A DNA stretch of 64,000 nucleotides. Source: Piscicola geometra. Lineage: Eukaryota > Annelida > Clitellata > Hirudinida > Piscicolidae. Positions 10,360-20,779 of this stretch are shown one piece after another. The DNA is taken from positions 11,738,017-11,802,016 of the forward strand of contig OX030957.1 of NCBI GenBank assembly GCA_943735955.1, given 5' to 3'. The stretch's first letter is position 1. Each line of letters starts with the position of its first letter. The position numbers and the translations under genes are program-made. The notes beneath the pieces are model-generated. The model did not search any database. It worked only from the letters and a program-made list of their open reading frames with translations, and was not told the DNA's origin.

Positions 10360-10737
10360 ACTGGCGGAACACCTTGGATCCTATGTTGTCCAATGATCAC
10401 GATGTTAGAATTCGAATCGACCTTGCATTGGCGGACTTCACGCAGCTAATAACTAATGAAGCTGAACTGAGATTTAATTTTTTTTTCAATCAACAGTGAC
10501 GTTATCAGGCCATTTTCAAATAATTAAGATCTAAAAAATTTTTTACATCACAATTAAAATGATATATCTAATTTTTAAAAAGCTTAAATCTTTTTTAAAA
10601 CTATTTTGGGACTTTTTATTACCTGGATTTACTTTTAAATTATTTTATTCAAAATTTTCAGTAGTATACTTTTTAAAATAAGTATTTGAATTATTAGTTC
10701 TAGTTCAAACTAAAAAAATAAAATATATATAACAAGT
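10360..10737. other. GLE1 upstream region
   Basis: AT-rich spacer between a foldback element and the GLE1 start. A short frame near 10378-10480 (LSNDHDVRIRIDLALADF) looks like a coding remnant of unknown origin. No core promoter motif could be picked out with confidence. Confidence 0.3.
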
Positions 10738-13700
10738 ATGAAAGCTAAAGGTGCTATTTCAAAGCACAACCTTATGTTTGAGCCAGATTTCAAAGGACAA
10801 AAGAAAAGAGTAAGTTGACACAAAAAATATTTTTTTGTTTTTTCAGTTTATTATACAAAAATTTCAGGTAATCATTGCTCAAAATGAAAAGAAATATAAT
10901 TCGGAAAACTTTTCAAAGCCTGTCAAAATTGTTTTTGACAAACCTCCAGAAAGAAATAATAAAAGAAATTTACAAATTACTTTTAATATTTCACCAAAAA
11001 AGAGAAAAACTTCTGAAAATAAATCTCAAAATAGTAGCTTAGAAAATGGCAACAGTATTGACAGTAATGATGCATATAGTGAAGATGAAGAATGTATTGA
11101 AAAGCCACTTTTGTCGAGTCTCAACGTCACAGACACAATTAAAGCAGCTCTTGACAGACAAGTTGACTACAACATTCTTGTGAGGCTTTCTTTTTTATTC
11201 AACACAACTTTCAAAACTGTATTATAACATTCCTTTTATTTGACGCTTCAATTTAACAACTTTTTTTATTTTTATATTAATATTCTTTCAACAGGAGAAG
11301 ATCTCACAGAGGCACCGGCAGGAGGTGGTGAGGGACCAGCAGAGGGGGCTGTGTGACCTTGCCATCTACAACCAGGTAGTCTCTCGTGCTCCCTCATATA
11401 AGAGTTAAGTATTTATCGTCATAAGGTTATTGCTATCACTATGATTATCATTAGTATTTTTTCTCTGTTGATTATTATTGGGATCGTTCATATTTTAATA
11501 TCATTAGCATTATAATTATTAGATTATTATTAAAAATGTAGGCTGTCAATAAAAACGGTCATCAAAGAACTACTTGAACAGATAATAGAAAGTGATGTAG
11601 TGCAGAGGAGGCGTCTGCTGGACGAGGAGGAGGAGATCGAAAGATCATTGTGTGTTTCCGAATGTTTCATTCACTTATTAGTTTTGTTTTCAAAGTTCAT
11701 TTTCTAAACGCTGTTCTGCCATCACCCACATTCACTCCACCCAGCAATGAGGAGATTGAGAGGAAGCGTAGCCTCCTGAGAGACACCCACCACAGGCATG
11801 CGCAAGCAATGCATCACAAGAAGAGCATGCTAGACTCGTTGTACGTGACTGCCTTAAGATTCACACATTTTTCAGTGCTTTTATCGATTTTCATTCTTCA
11901 AGTCAGGATTTCTGAAACATGATTTAGTTTAAAAAATTATATTTAGGAAACAAAATGAAGAAGCACAAGAAAGAGAAAAAGCTTCAAAGTTTGAATATAA
12001 AATTTATACAAAAATTGCTTCTCAGGTTCATTCAACTAGCGCTCTTCCTTCATTAAAATATCTTTCGTCTTCATCGTCTTTTCTATCTTCTCCACAACAG
12101 ATTAGAAGAAGAAGAGAGGCTACTGAAGCGTTTGGAGACGGAGAATGACATGTTGAAAGTGCACATAAGCACCATGGTGCGAGGAGTGAGTGGAAAGCAG
12201 GCTGTTGAGGTGAGGGCTGAGATGGAGGAGAAGGTGACGATAGTGCAGAGAGAGTGGATGGGGGTTCAGGAGAGGGAGAGATGGAGGAGGGGAAGGGAGG
12301 GTGGTGGTAGAGTGCAGGCGTGTCAACAGATTAATCAGGTGTATAGGGAGGTGGCAGATAGGTTGGAGCAAGTGGTCGGTGAGTTTCTGGCTGTTCTATA
12401 CTCCTTAGTCCATTAATTTCGTGATTGAATTCATTTCAAGAATGAAGATGTTGCTTATATACTGCAATACATTCTACACTGCATCACCAACAGCCAGAGA
12501 AAGCCAGGCGAAACGTGAAATGATTCAAGCAACCCTTGTTCAACAACCACCCACAAGCACAGCCACCAGCACCAGCACCCAAGAAAACATCGGAACATCG
12601 AGCATTCTGCAGAGAATTCAAGAAAACAGCCTTTCAGAGTGCAGGAAGAAGTACATTGAGCATTTGAAGAGGTTTGAAACCGTTAAGGAAGAGTGTCTGT
12701 CCCTCAACACTGATGTCAAGGTGGTTATGATGATGATTATAAAGTTGATTATTATATTAAAGATCTTTCTTAGGATAATGATAATGATGTGAACGCCATC
12801 GTAGTACAAAAAGTACCGCTTTGAATTGACGTCTGCTGTTGGCAAGATCATCTCAACGCTCAATTCTCAACAGAACTCCCCTCTAAGCACTATCCTTCAG
12901 TAAGATTCTTTATGTGTCTTTGTGTCCTTTTATGTATGTGTCCTTGTATGTTTGTGTTCTTGTATGTATGTGTATTAGAGTTTTAGGAAAAGAAAATTTA
13001 TTTAACTTATGGACCGACCGAAACTGATATTTTTGATTCGGTCTAAACTGAAATTAAGCCGAAATTGAAATATTAGTTGCGACCGAACCCGAATTAAGCC
13101 GAAATTAAAATTAAAGTTTCGGCCGAAACTGAAATTAAAACAAAACTGAATTCACATTTTCCGCCCAAACCGAAATTAAGCCGAAGTTTTTTTCCCACAT
13201 AAATACTTTTTCAATAAAAAAATTAGTATTTTACTGTGACAATGTCAGTCTAATAATTAAATTGTAAAAAATTGATAATTTAAGGCAAAAATAAAAGTTT
13301 TTGAGAATAAACTTTTGTTTAAAAAAAATTCTTATATAATATCATCAACATATGCCAATTAACTCAACTTTCAATACAATGGTTTTTGTTCCAAATTTCG
13401 GTAGATATTATTAGAACAATTAGCATTAGACACCCATGAATTAATGAACCACGATATCTAATAGAGATGATAATCAAACCCAAATTTAATAGTTCGAGTT
13501 CTATTGAGGATATATATCAAATTTCGGTTTTTGGCCAATTTCAGATCAATTTCGGCCGAATCTGAGCCCGAAAATGTACTTTTAGATTCGGCCGAAACAG
13601 AAACATGGCCGAAACTAAGAAAATTGAAAATTTCAGCGCCGAAACCGAAGCGAATTTCGGTTGGTTTCTAATTCAACTTAGTACATACATTGTCAAAATG

Positions 13701-16700
13701 TGCCATTTACTAACATAATTCAACTGTAAAAATCTTAGGTCTTAAGGGACCCCTCAATGAGGCCAAACTTGCTGATCAATACATATTTTCTTGCTATGAA
13801 TAATTTATGTCTATGACAGTGTCTAGGACGTTTTTGACTTGAACCTTAAACACCAATCGAAAGAAATAACGTTGGCGTCATGTGAGTCGAATCGACCATA
13901 TTTCAACGATGTTTTCACTAAACAATTATTATTTCGGAGTTTTAGTGATTTTTTATAACATTTACATATGTTTTATGAATAATTATCAGTATTTACTTCT
14001 TATTTGAAAAGATGTCACTATCCTAGTAGGGGGTTTATATTGTTAGTGGTGAACCATTACAGGCATTGTGGTCAAAGATCTGTGTATTAACCAATTTATA
14101 TCACGAAATATATGTGAATTAATATCTTAATGTTTAAGATTTGATTTAATTAATATCATAAGTTTTTGAAGCCAAAAAACAAAGTTTTCTCCAATGTGGC
14201 AATAAAAAGTATCAAATTCCACATAAGTATATGAAGGTGGAGAAAATTTTGTACTATTTTGAAGTCGTTTTTAGTTTAGAACAGTACATGCTATCTAAAT
14301 CTGGAAATTATTACTTGAAATTTGGTGCCTTTGTGATGGCAAAACGGGGTATTGTTTTAAATGAAGTCATTTTTTGGTAATGATCACGGAGGTGAGGCAA
14401 TTCGAAAAAAATTAATGGCTGCTGTAATCAACCTGATAGAACATCTGGATGCTTGACTAACAGTTGTTACGAATACTTTTTTACTTTACTAGAATTGCTC
14501 CGTGAAATGCAAAATAGCTGTATTGGATTAGTGAGAATGGTATGGATAAATCTTCGAGTATTACCCAAGGAAGTTAAAAAAATAAAATAAAAACTAGTTA
14601 GTGTTACTATCATGTGTATGGTATATATTAGTAGAAAACAAACATTTCGTTAGCCCAAATGTTTGAACAATCAATCTTTTCAATTTTTGGCGTGAGTTGT
14701 ATGGTAAAAAAGGGAAGAAAAAGAAGCTTTTTGAAATTGTAAGAGCAGAGCTATATGAAAAAAATATGAGGATAAAAGCAATATAAAATTTATTCTTAAT
14801 CACCCAGTACTTTATAACTCATCAACCAAGACAGGTAGTTGTTTGTGCTACAGAAAATGCATTCAAAACAAAACTGTCTAACGTTGTCGAAAATGTCCAT
14901 TATGTATCAATTCGTGTTATTCATTTCATAGGTCGTTTCGACCCATACGGTCGCGAACGTTACTAAAAATTTTAGAATGCTGTAAAACTGAAACTATAAA
15001 TGATATTTTACATCTGAAAAGTGTGTTAGATTTTCAATAAATAATAAGACAAAGTCATGAAATTACAACGAAATAACTTCACAATTCGAAACACAGTGAG
15101 TGATTGAATAATGGTATGGGTCGAATCGACCCGTGTGGGTGTTTAAGGGTTGGCTTTTTTTCTTTATTACTTTCTCATTTTCTATGTTGTTTACAAAATA
15201 AATGTTATTCTATGGCTCAAGAATAGTCATTATGATTTAATTGCATTTTGCATCATCAACTGAGTCGGAGGAATCAGTCACTACAGGACTGTTCTGAATT
15301 CATTAGGCTCAGTCTCATAGCTTTCGGCAGCACTTTTTATATCGATGAAACTCACTTTCAGTCCACCAGGAGCTTATCACCGCGGTAGATAAATGGCAAA
15401 AGGTATCTACTAGAGCTGTTCCACGATTAAAAATTTTAATCGCCGTTAATCGTTCGATTAAAAATTTTAATCGTGCGTTAATCGTTCGATTAAAAATTTT
15501 AATCGTGCGTTAATCCTATTTTAACGCAATGTTTTAGGCATGCTTGACATTAGTATAAAAAAGTATTAAATAAAATTTCCTTAAAAATTTATTAAAATTT
15601 TTATAATACTTTTTTAATTAAGTAATCCACATTAAAAAAAAGATGTCATAAATGATAAAAAATGAAATTTTCACACATCCTTTTTGAGCCAGTTACTCAA
15701 GCAAACAAGTTTTTAACATTAGTTGGATCTAAAGAGACTTTTTTCTTGCTAACTATGTGTCATGACAAGATAAAATAGACGTTCACATGGAACTGTTCTT
15801 GTAGGAGATGACAAGAACCGGATATGGTCCTTCGTGTTTTTGCCACCAAACAAGAAGCCTTCCTTAGATTCTTTTCTATAACGTTTAATGATTGACTTTG
15901 TAATCATTGAGGTATCTTCATCTTCATCATCTGAATTTACAAATTTTGTGGTCTTTTGTTTGGTGAAGGCTGTATAGTTTTGGAGGTTTTTATTTCTTCA
16001 TTCGTTTGTTGACAGTAGATTAGTAGTGTTTGTGTTCTCTTGCTGACAATGTAACCAAAACAGCAAAATACAGTTCAATTTAGGTAAGTTTAAATGCATT
16101 AAAAATTTTAAAGGCGTTAATTTTTTTTAATGCGTTAAAATATGTAACGGCGTTAAAAATATTCGTTAATTGTTTAACGCGTTAATCGAAAGTTAACGTA
16201 GATTAAAGCACAGCTCTAGTATCTACTGCTTGAAGATGCTTCTTTTTTAGAGAACATTTCTAAATGAACGTGAAAAAAACTTAAACCATCAAAAGAATTT
16301 GTCTTTAAACCACCACACTATATGTCAAAGCTTGGTTCACTGCTCACAACGTCTGTGATGCTCTTCAAAATGATATGTGATTGAAAATATCCACTGTATT
16401 GATAACCATATTTCAGAAGTCGCGGTTGATAAATTGAATAATTCTCTTTGGTATTTAAGTAAATATTTGTCAGGGTTATCAATATTCTCGGATAGGGTAG
16501 ATGCTAAAAAGAAAAAACATCACCGAAGATACACTGTAGGCCAAAAAACATGCCGCTGTATATTTGTCCATAACTTTGGCTAATATAAATCAATTCTCAA
16601 ATTGTTTCACTTTTTACTTAGGAAAAAATGAATAATAAGATTTCTTAAAGTTTATATTGATTTCTTTAATATGCAAGGCCTACTGCCTGTGGTAAGAAAC

Positions 16701-19508
16701 AATTCAGGTAACTGCTTAGTCTTTCAGATGGCGCACCATTACACCTGGCGCTTCAGACAGTCAGCTTGTTAAATCAATAGACACCTGCATTCATTCCCCT
16801 CCCCCCAAATCTGTAGCCCCCCCATAGTCCAGATATTAACTCCTTTGATATTAAAATTTGGGGAGAAATGCAGTATGTTGATATATTTAATTTAAAAAAT
16901 GAATACTCTAACAGTGAGTGTAAAAAATATATTTTTAAATAAAAACAAAAAAATATAATAAATTGCTAATATAGTAATCTTGCCTCGGTCTCCACTAGAG
17001 GTCGGACATGGACGATTTTTCAATCCCGGTTCCGTCCGTTCCCGAAATTGTTTCTCCCGTCCCGTCCCGTTCCCGATGGGCCATCAGAATTTTGATTCCC
17101 GTCCCATCCCGTTCCCGATGGACCATCTGAATTTTAATTCCCGTCCCGTTCCCGCAACTCGATTCCCGGTCCCGACCCTTTCTCAAAACTTTTTGACCCG
17201 GTCCCGACTCATTCCCCAAAAAATGTGTTTATTTATTTATATTAAGGCTAGTCATTGTTTTTGAGTAATTCAATCAAGGCTTTTTTGCTTTTCACACGGG
17301 TTAAACCGTTAAGAGTTTCAGCTTTCAAATTGGATGATTTTGAGTCTGAAGTTAAACGACCACATTTGAAAAATTCCGTTCACAGGGAATATAACTTGCA
17401 GGTATACTGAAATAAATGTTGGCTTCTTTTAGTTGTATTGGAAAAAAGTTCATTTTACTCAAAAAAATTAAACATCTTTATAATCTTCAATTTTGGTGGG
17501 ACGTAATTGTGAATATTTGTACAATTCATCCTCTTCTGAATTTGTTCCTTCGTTCATTATTATTAACTCCACAATAATGCTAGAAATATGTTTTTTGACA
17601 ACATTCTTATTCTCCACAACTTCAAAAATAAAATCATTTGTATAATTTAATTGTATAAAAATTGTATTATAATTTGTACATTATAAAAACTAAGATAATA
17701 GGTCTAATAACCATCATTTGTTTTTTTTCTCAACGGCACTGCAGCTTGATCTGGCTGTACAAAATGGAATTAAATTTTCTCTAATGAAAGTCTTTGTATT
17801 TATTTCTTTTCTATCCCCAACTCTTTTAAATTATTTTTTTAACTGGGGGATGCAACAGACATGCTGCCATATGAATAAGATCAATGGGCATCTTTTCTTT
17901 TGTTGAAATGATCAACTGAGCAATCAACTAGAAATTAATAATTCAAATTCAAAGTATGAATTTATAAAATAAAAATAATATAACTGACCAGTTTGACTTC
18001 ATCTGACAAGTTTTCATCATCACCAATTTGTTCTAATCTCTCTAATATTTGGACTCGCCAAAACAACTTCAAATGTAATGTTGAAGATTTTTACATTGAC
18101 AACGCAATGGTGGCTTCGTTATACGTTTCCATTGCATTTAATACCTATTTTAATTACAGAGTATCGATGAAATAGAGATTTCCATACTAAGGAGTTTGCT
18201 GAAGTATAATTGCTAAAGAATCCACTGCTAATAAATTTTTTCCCGTTTTTCCCGTTTCCGATTTGAAAGTTGATTCCCGTTCCCGTTTTTTCCCGTTCCC
18301 GATTTGAATAATGATTCACGTTCCTGTCCCGAAAGCCTATTCCCGGTTCCCGACTTTTTCCGTCCCGAAATTAATTTTCATTCCCGTTCCCGCGGGAGTC
18401 CCGCAGGTACCCGGTCGGATCTTGTCTACTATATTTAAAAAAAAGATGAATTTTGTTCAGTCTTCAGAAAAATATCTATTTTGTCTCTGATTTTAGAGTG
18501 CGATTTTTTATTGCGATTTTATCCATATAGCCTAAATAGCTATGATGATAGTTTTTGACGGCCAACCACTGGCAGGTTGCTGAACGGGGATGCGGTGGTG
18601 AGCAGTGGCAGACAACGGGTCTCAACCAAACAACACCCTGCTGCTTCTCTTTTTTGCGTTGACAAACTCGCCAAGAAGATAGCCGTATGTACTTTGGGTC
18701 AAATCTGATTGTTGTGGTTGGTTTTTTGCACCTTTGAAAGTCTTTTAAACATCATTTCAAGTATGAAAAGCACCCCACAGGAACAAGCGACAGAGGCATC
18801 GAAGGAAAACAGCGCCTTATACGTCTCTCTAGCACTGCAACTGGCCTCTTCCCACCCTTCCTTCAGTCCACTTATCTCATCACATCTCGCTATTATTTGC
18901 CCTGTCTCGGTTCCCTTCCAGCCCGAGAAGGGAGATAGTGAGGGAGAGTACTTTGCCTCGCTGGGCTACAGGGTAGATGAGGGCGGCTGCCTCGAGGATG
19001 AGAACATTTTCCTAGCAAGGCAGAGCTCCTACATGTCCTTGTACGCCCGTCTGATGATGGGCGGAAGAGGAGAAGGATGGTCGTTGGGGGGGTTGTGGCA
19101 GTGGTTGTCATGCGTTCTCAACCAGCCACCTCTCCCAGGCCTCACCGCCACCGCACTTCAAAAAGTACTCTCGGTGGCTCAGAGGAGTTTGCTGGCCAAG
19201 TACCAACGACAGTACTTAAAATTGCTTAGGTCGCCTACTTTTGCAAACATCCACTCATTTGTTTGTTAACATTTTCATTTGCGATCAAATTTTCCATCGT
19301 CCGTATTCATTGTCGATTAAAAAAATAATTCATTCATGGAAATTATTTCTTTGTGACCATCCCATCCGCACTAATACTCAGGTTCATTAGGGATGTGTAC
19401 ATGGAGAAGATAGACAAGGTAAGTGAAGTAGACAAGAAGGGGCCTGTGGTGCGACTCAAGTCCTTTATAGAGGGGGCCTTGAAGAAGGGAGGCATCTTTG
19501 AGGAGTGA
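10738..19508 (+). CDS. GLE1: GLE1 mRNA-export factor, 11 exons
   Basis: GLE1 sits at the cytoplasmic face of the nuclear pore and, with InsP6, activates the DEAD-box ATPase DBP5/DDX19 to release exported mRNA. Exons: 10738-10809, 10868-11179, 11295-11375, 11606-11649, 11745-11840, 12101-12378, 12494-12720, 12814-12899, 18576-18684, 18781-19229, 19382-19508. All junctions agree in phase and give 1881 nt (626 aa; human GLE1 is about 700). The N-terminus is basic/acidic and low-complexity; exons 3-7 are Glu/Lys/Arg-rich coiled coil. Exons 9-11 match the GLE1 helical domain: LLNGDAV, DKLAKKIA, CPVSVPFQP, LGYRVD, LWQWLSCVLN, TATALQKVL and RLKSFIEGAL near the end. The exon 2 start (10847 or 10868) and exon 8 start (12805 or 12814) are ambiguous without loss of frame. 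Intron 8 (5.7 kb) is filled with mobile elements. The first intron is only about 58 nt (or 37). Confidence 0.9.
12985..13675. mobile_element. MITE with TTTCGGCCGAAA-type subterminal repeats
   Basis: Dispersed copies of CCGAAACTGAAATTAAGCCG-like motifs occupy the left part and their inverted forms (AATTTCGG, TTCGGCCGAAAC) the right part, leaving a central AT-rich stretch. Such clustered short palindromic motifs near both ends are typical of non-autonomous hAT elements. Exact ends were not fixed. Located in GLE1 intron 8. Confidence 0.45.
13846..15146. mobile_element. piggyBac-like element between TTAA sites
   Basis: The element is flanked by TTAA at 13846-13849 and 15143-15146, with outward symmetry CCTTAAACACC / GGTGTTTAAGG. 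Both subterminal regions carry the palindrome-like GTCGAATCGACC (about 13888 and 15119). The interior is shared, inverted, with 7570-8180, and includes a minus-strand-equivalent LPKEV block. The transposase is heavily decayed. TTAA target choice supports piggyBac, but the terminal match beyond ACACC is weak. Confidence 0.45.
15411..16218 (-). mobile_element. Complete hAT element (TAGAGCTGT family) with 8-bp target duplication
   Basis: The 8-bp direct repeat GTATCTAC flanks the element (15403-15410 and 16219-16226). Termini are TAGAGCTGT and ACAGCTCTA. The subterminal regions contain many TTAATCG / GCGTTAA motifs. The minus strand encodes GGKNTKDHIRFL, TVPCERLF and LVCL-like blocks: the start of the hAT C-terminal dimerisation domain, with stops. 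It is an internally deleted, non-autonomous copy of 808 bp in GLE1 intron 8. Other copies lie at 3590, 30655, 32273, 32880 and 51709. Confidence 0.85.
16320..16583 (+). pseudogene. Relic of an unclassified mobile-element protein (WYLS block)
   Basis: The plus-strand frame includes VKAWFTAHNVCDALQND and, after a stop, SLWYLSKYLSGLSIFSDRV. The second block resembles WYLNEILVGLSILPESV at about 56437-56490, which precedes another relic. I associate 'hxWYLxxxLvxLxlFs' with uncharacterised transposon proteins but cannot name the superfamily. Confidence 0.4.
16990..18427 (-). mobile_element. hAT element, TAGAGGTCGGAC family, with CCCGTCCCGTTCCCG arrays
   Basis: It begins TAGAGGTCGGACATGG and carries dense CCCGTCCCGTTCCCG-type subterminal repeats at both ends (16995-17215 and 18235-18420). 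Inside, the minus strand reads TLNGLTRVKSKKALIELLKN, also present at 34835-34885, so this is likely the transposase C-terminus. GTCTCCAC before the left end and GTCTACTA beyond the right end resemble an imperfect target duplication. It lies in GLE1 intron 8. The superfamily call rests on end sequence and repeat style. Confidence 0.6.
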
Positions 19509-19643
19509 AGGATAAATTATATCTGCTTAAATCTCTAGTATTTCTTTTTTTAGTTTAAATTCATGGGATGTCTTCTACTATGTTTTTTTTACAATCTGAA
19601 TTCGATAAATATTTTGAATTAACTTTTCTTGTATTGTACTCAA

Positions 19644-20100
19644 TCAATCAATCACTAATGATTTGTATAGCGCCCTTTACTAAAAGAACAAAGGCGCTCT
19701 TCAAATAAATTTGTTAAATAAAACGGTTTTTAGACCACTACCAATATATGTATTTATATAAATTCAAATATATATAAAAACAATCAACCTCAATAATCCA
19801 ACCTCACCCACACCACCATGACAATCACCGCCAAAAAATCACTATCACCACAAATAAAAAATTCAATCATCACCACAATACCAACACTCATACCACAGCA
19901 CAATCATCACCACATCATCATCAAAACAAGAAAACACATTCATCATTCTTCTCAATTTTATGTCTTGCCATTGGTGCCGAGGCTGCGAAAGAGGGTGAAG
20001 GAGAATTCCTTGCCAACGCTGGTACTGCTGCTGCTATCGAAGGATTTCTCCTTTATGTCACAGCTCACTTGAATCCCTGTGACCATCTTGGTCTGCTGCA
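19644..20100 (-). mobile_element. R1 retroposon copy with LINE-type 3' tail
   Basis: On the minus strand the copy starts with an open stretch (WLQQTKMVTGIQVSCDIK... ending in SLGTNGKT and a stop), followed by a GAT/GGT-rich region. It ends in a tail (AGCGCCTTTGTTC... GATTGATTGATTG) almost the same as the LINE 3' end at 21175. Sharing a 3' tail with an active LINE is how SINE-like elements are mobilised. It lies just downstream of GLE1. Confidence 0.6.
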
Positions 20101-20439
20101 GCCATTCTCGACAGATTTAAAACAACCAACATTCGCACTAAAAACATTCTAATTAATTTAATTTTTATTTAGACTTAAGATTCTAAAATTTTAATATATT
20201 ATACCCAAAACCGTTTCTTCTACAAATTTATTTGAGCGGCTGCCAAAATGGCTAACCAAAGATCCCGTATGAGAGTCTGTACATGTCTTAATTCTTGAAG
20301 TCAGTTCACTAAAAGTAAGGGCTAAACTTCATAAAAAATGTAAATGATACCATAATTTATAAGGACCTTTAAAGGGTACAATTGCAACATATATATACAA
20401 TTCTTTAAATGAATAAACAAAAAAATAAATAAAACTTTG

Positions 20440-20580
20440 AAATATAAAAATTATTGTGCGAAAAAATATTTTTAATGAATGATAAAAAATATAAATGACT
20501 GATTAAAAAATATATAAAATATTTTTAATGACTGATTAAAAAATATATAAAATATTTTTAATGACTGATTAAAAAATTTT
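20440..20580. repeat. Short AT-rich tandem repeat
   Basis: A unit of about 35 bp, close to AATGACTGATTAAAAAATAT followed by ATAAAATATTTTT, is repeated about three to four times immediately left of a large hairpin. Confidence 0.75.
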
Positions 20581-20607
20581 ATCCTGTTTTTTAACAACTA
20601 AAAAAAC

Positions 20608-20689
20608 AAAAATGAAGTGCGATTATGATGTTGCGGAGTACCGTATGAGGCGACGGTACTCCGCAACATCATAATCGCACATCATTTTT
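20608..20689. repeat. Long near-perfect hairpin
   Basis: A 37-bp arm (20608-20644) is followed by an 8-nt loop (ATGAGGCG) and the inverted arm (20653-20689), with a single mismatch. The GC-richer stem core GATGTTGCGGAGTACCGT stands out against AT-rich flanks. It could be a palindromic mobile-element end, a structured RNA, or an assembly fold-back artefact. Confidence 0.9.
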
Positions 20690-20779
20690 GTTGAGGGAAC
20701 AGACAAAAAGCCTCTTGGCGAAAAAGCATTCGGCGAAAAAACATACAATGAGCCTCCCGGAAAAAAAATTAAGTCCGTT

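Noticed and set aside
12618..12863. Minus-strand frame of 81 codons
   Set aside because: Antisense to GLE1 exon 7 and its flanking intron; no motif.
16980..17264. Open frames rich in Pro/Arg/Phe repeats
   Set aside because: Arise from the CCCGTCCCGTTCCCG subterminal array of a hAT; not coding. The same applies to 34446-34721 and 51477-51771.
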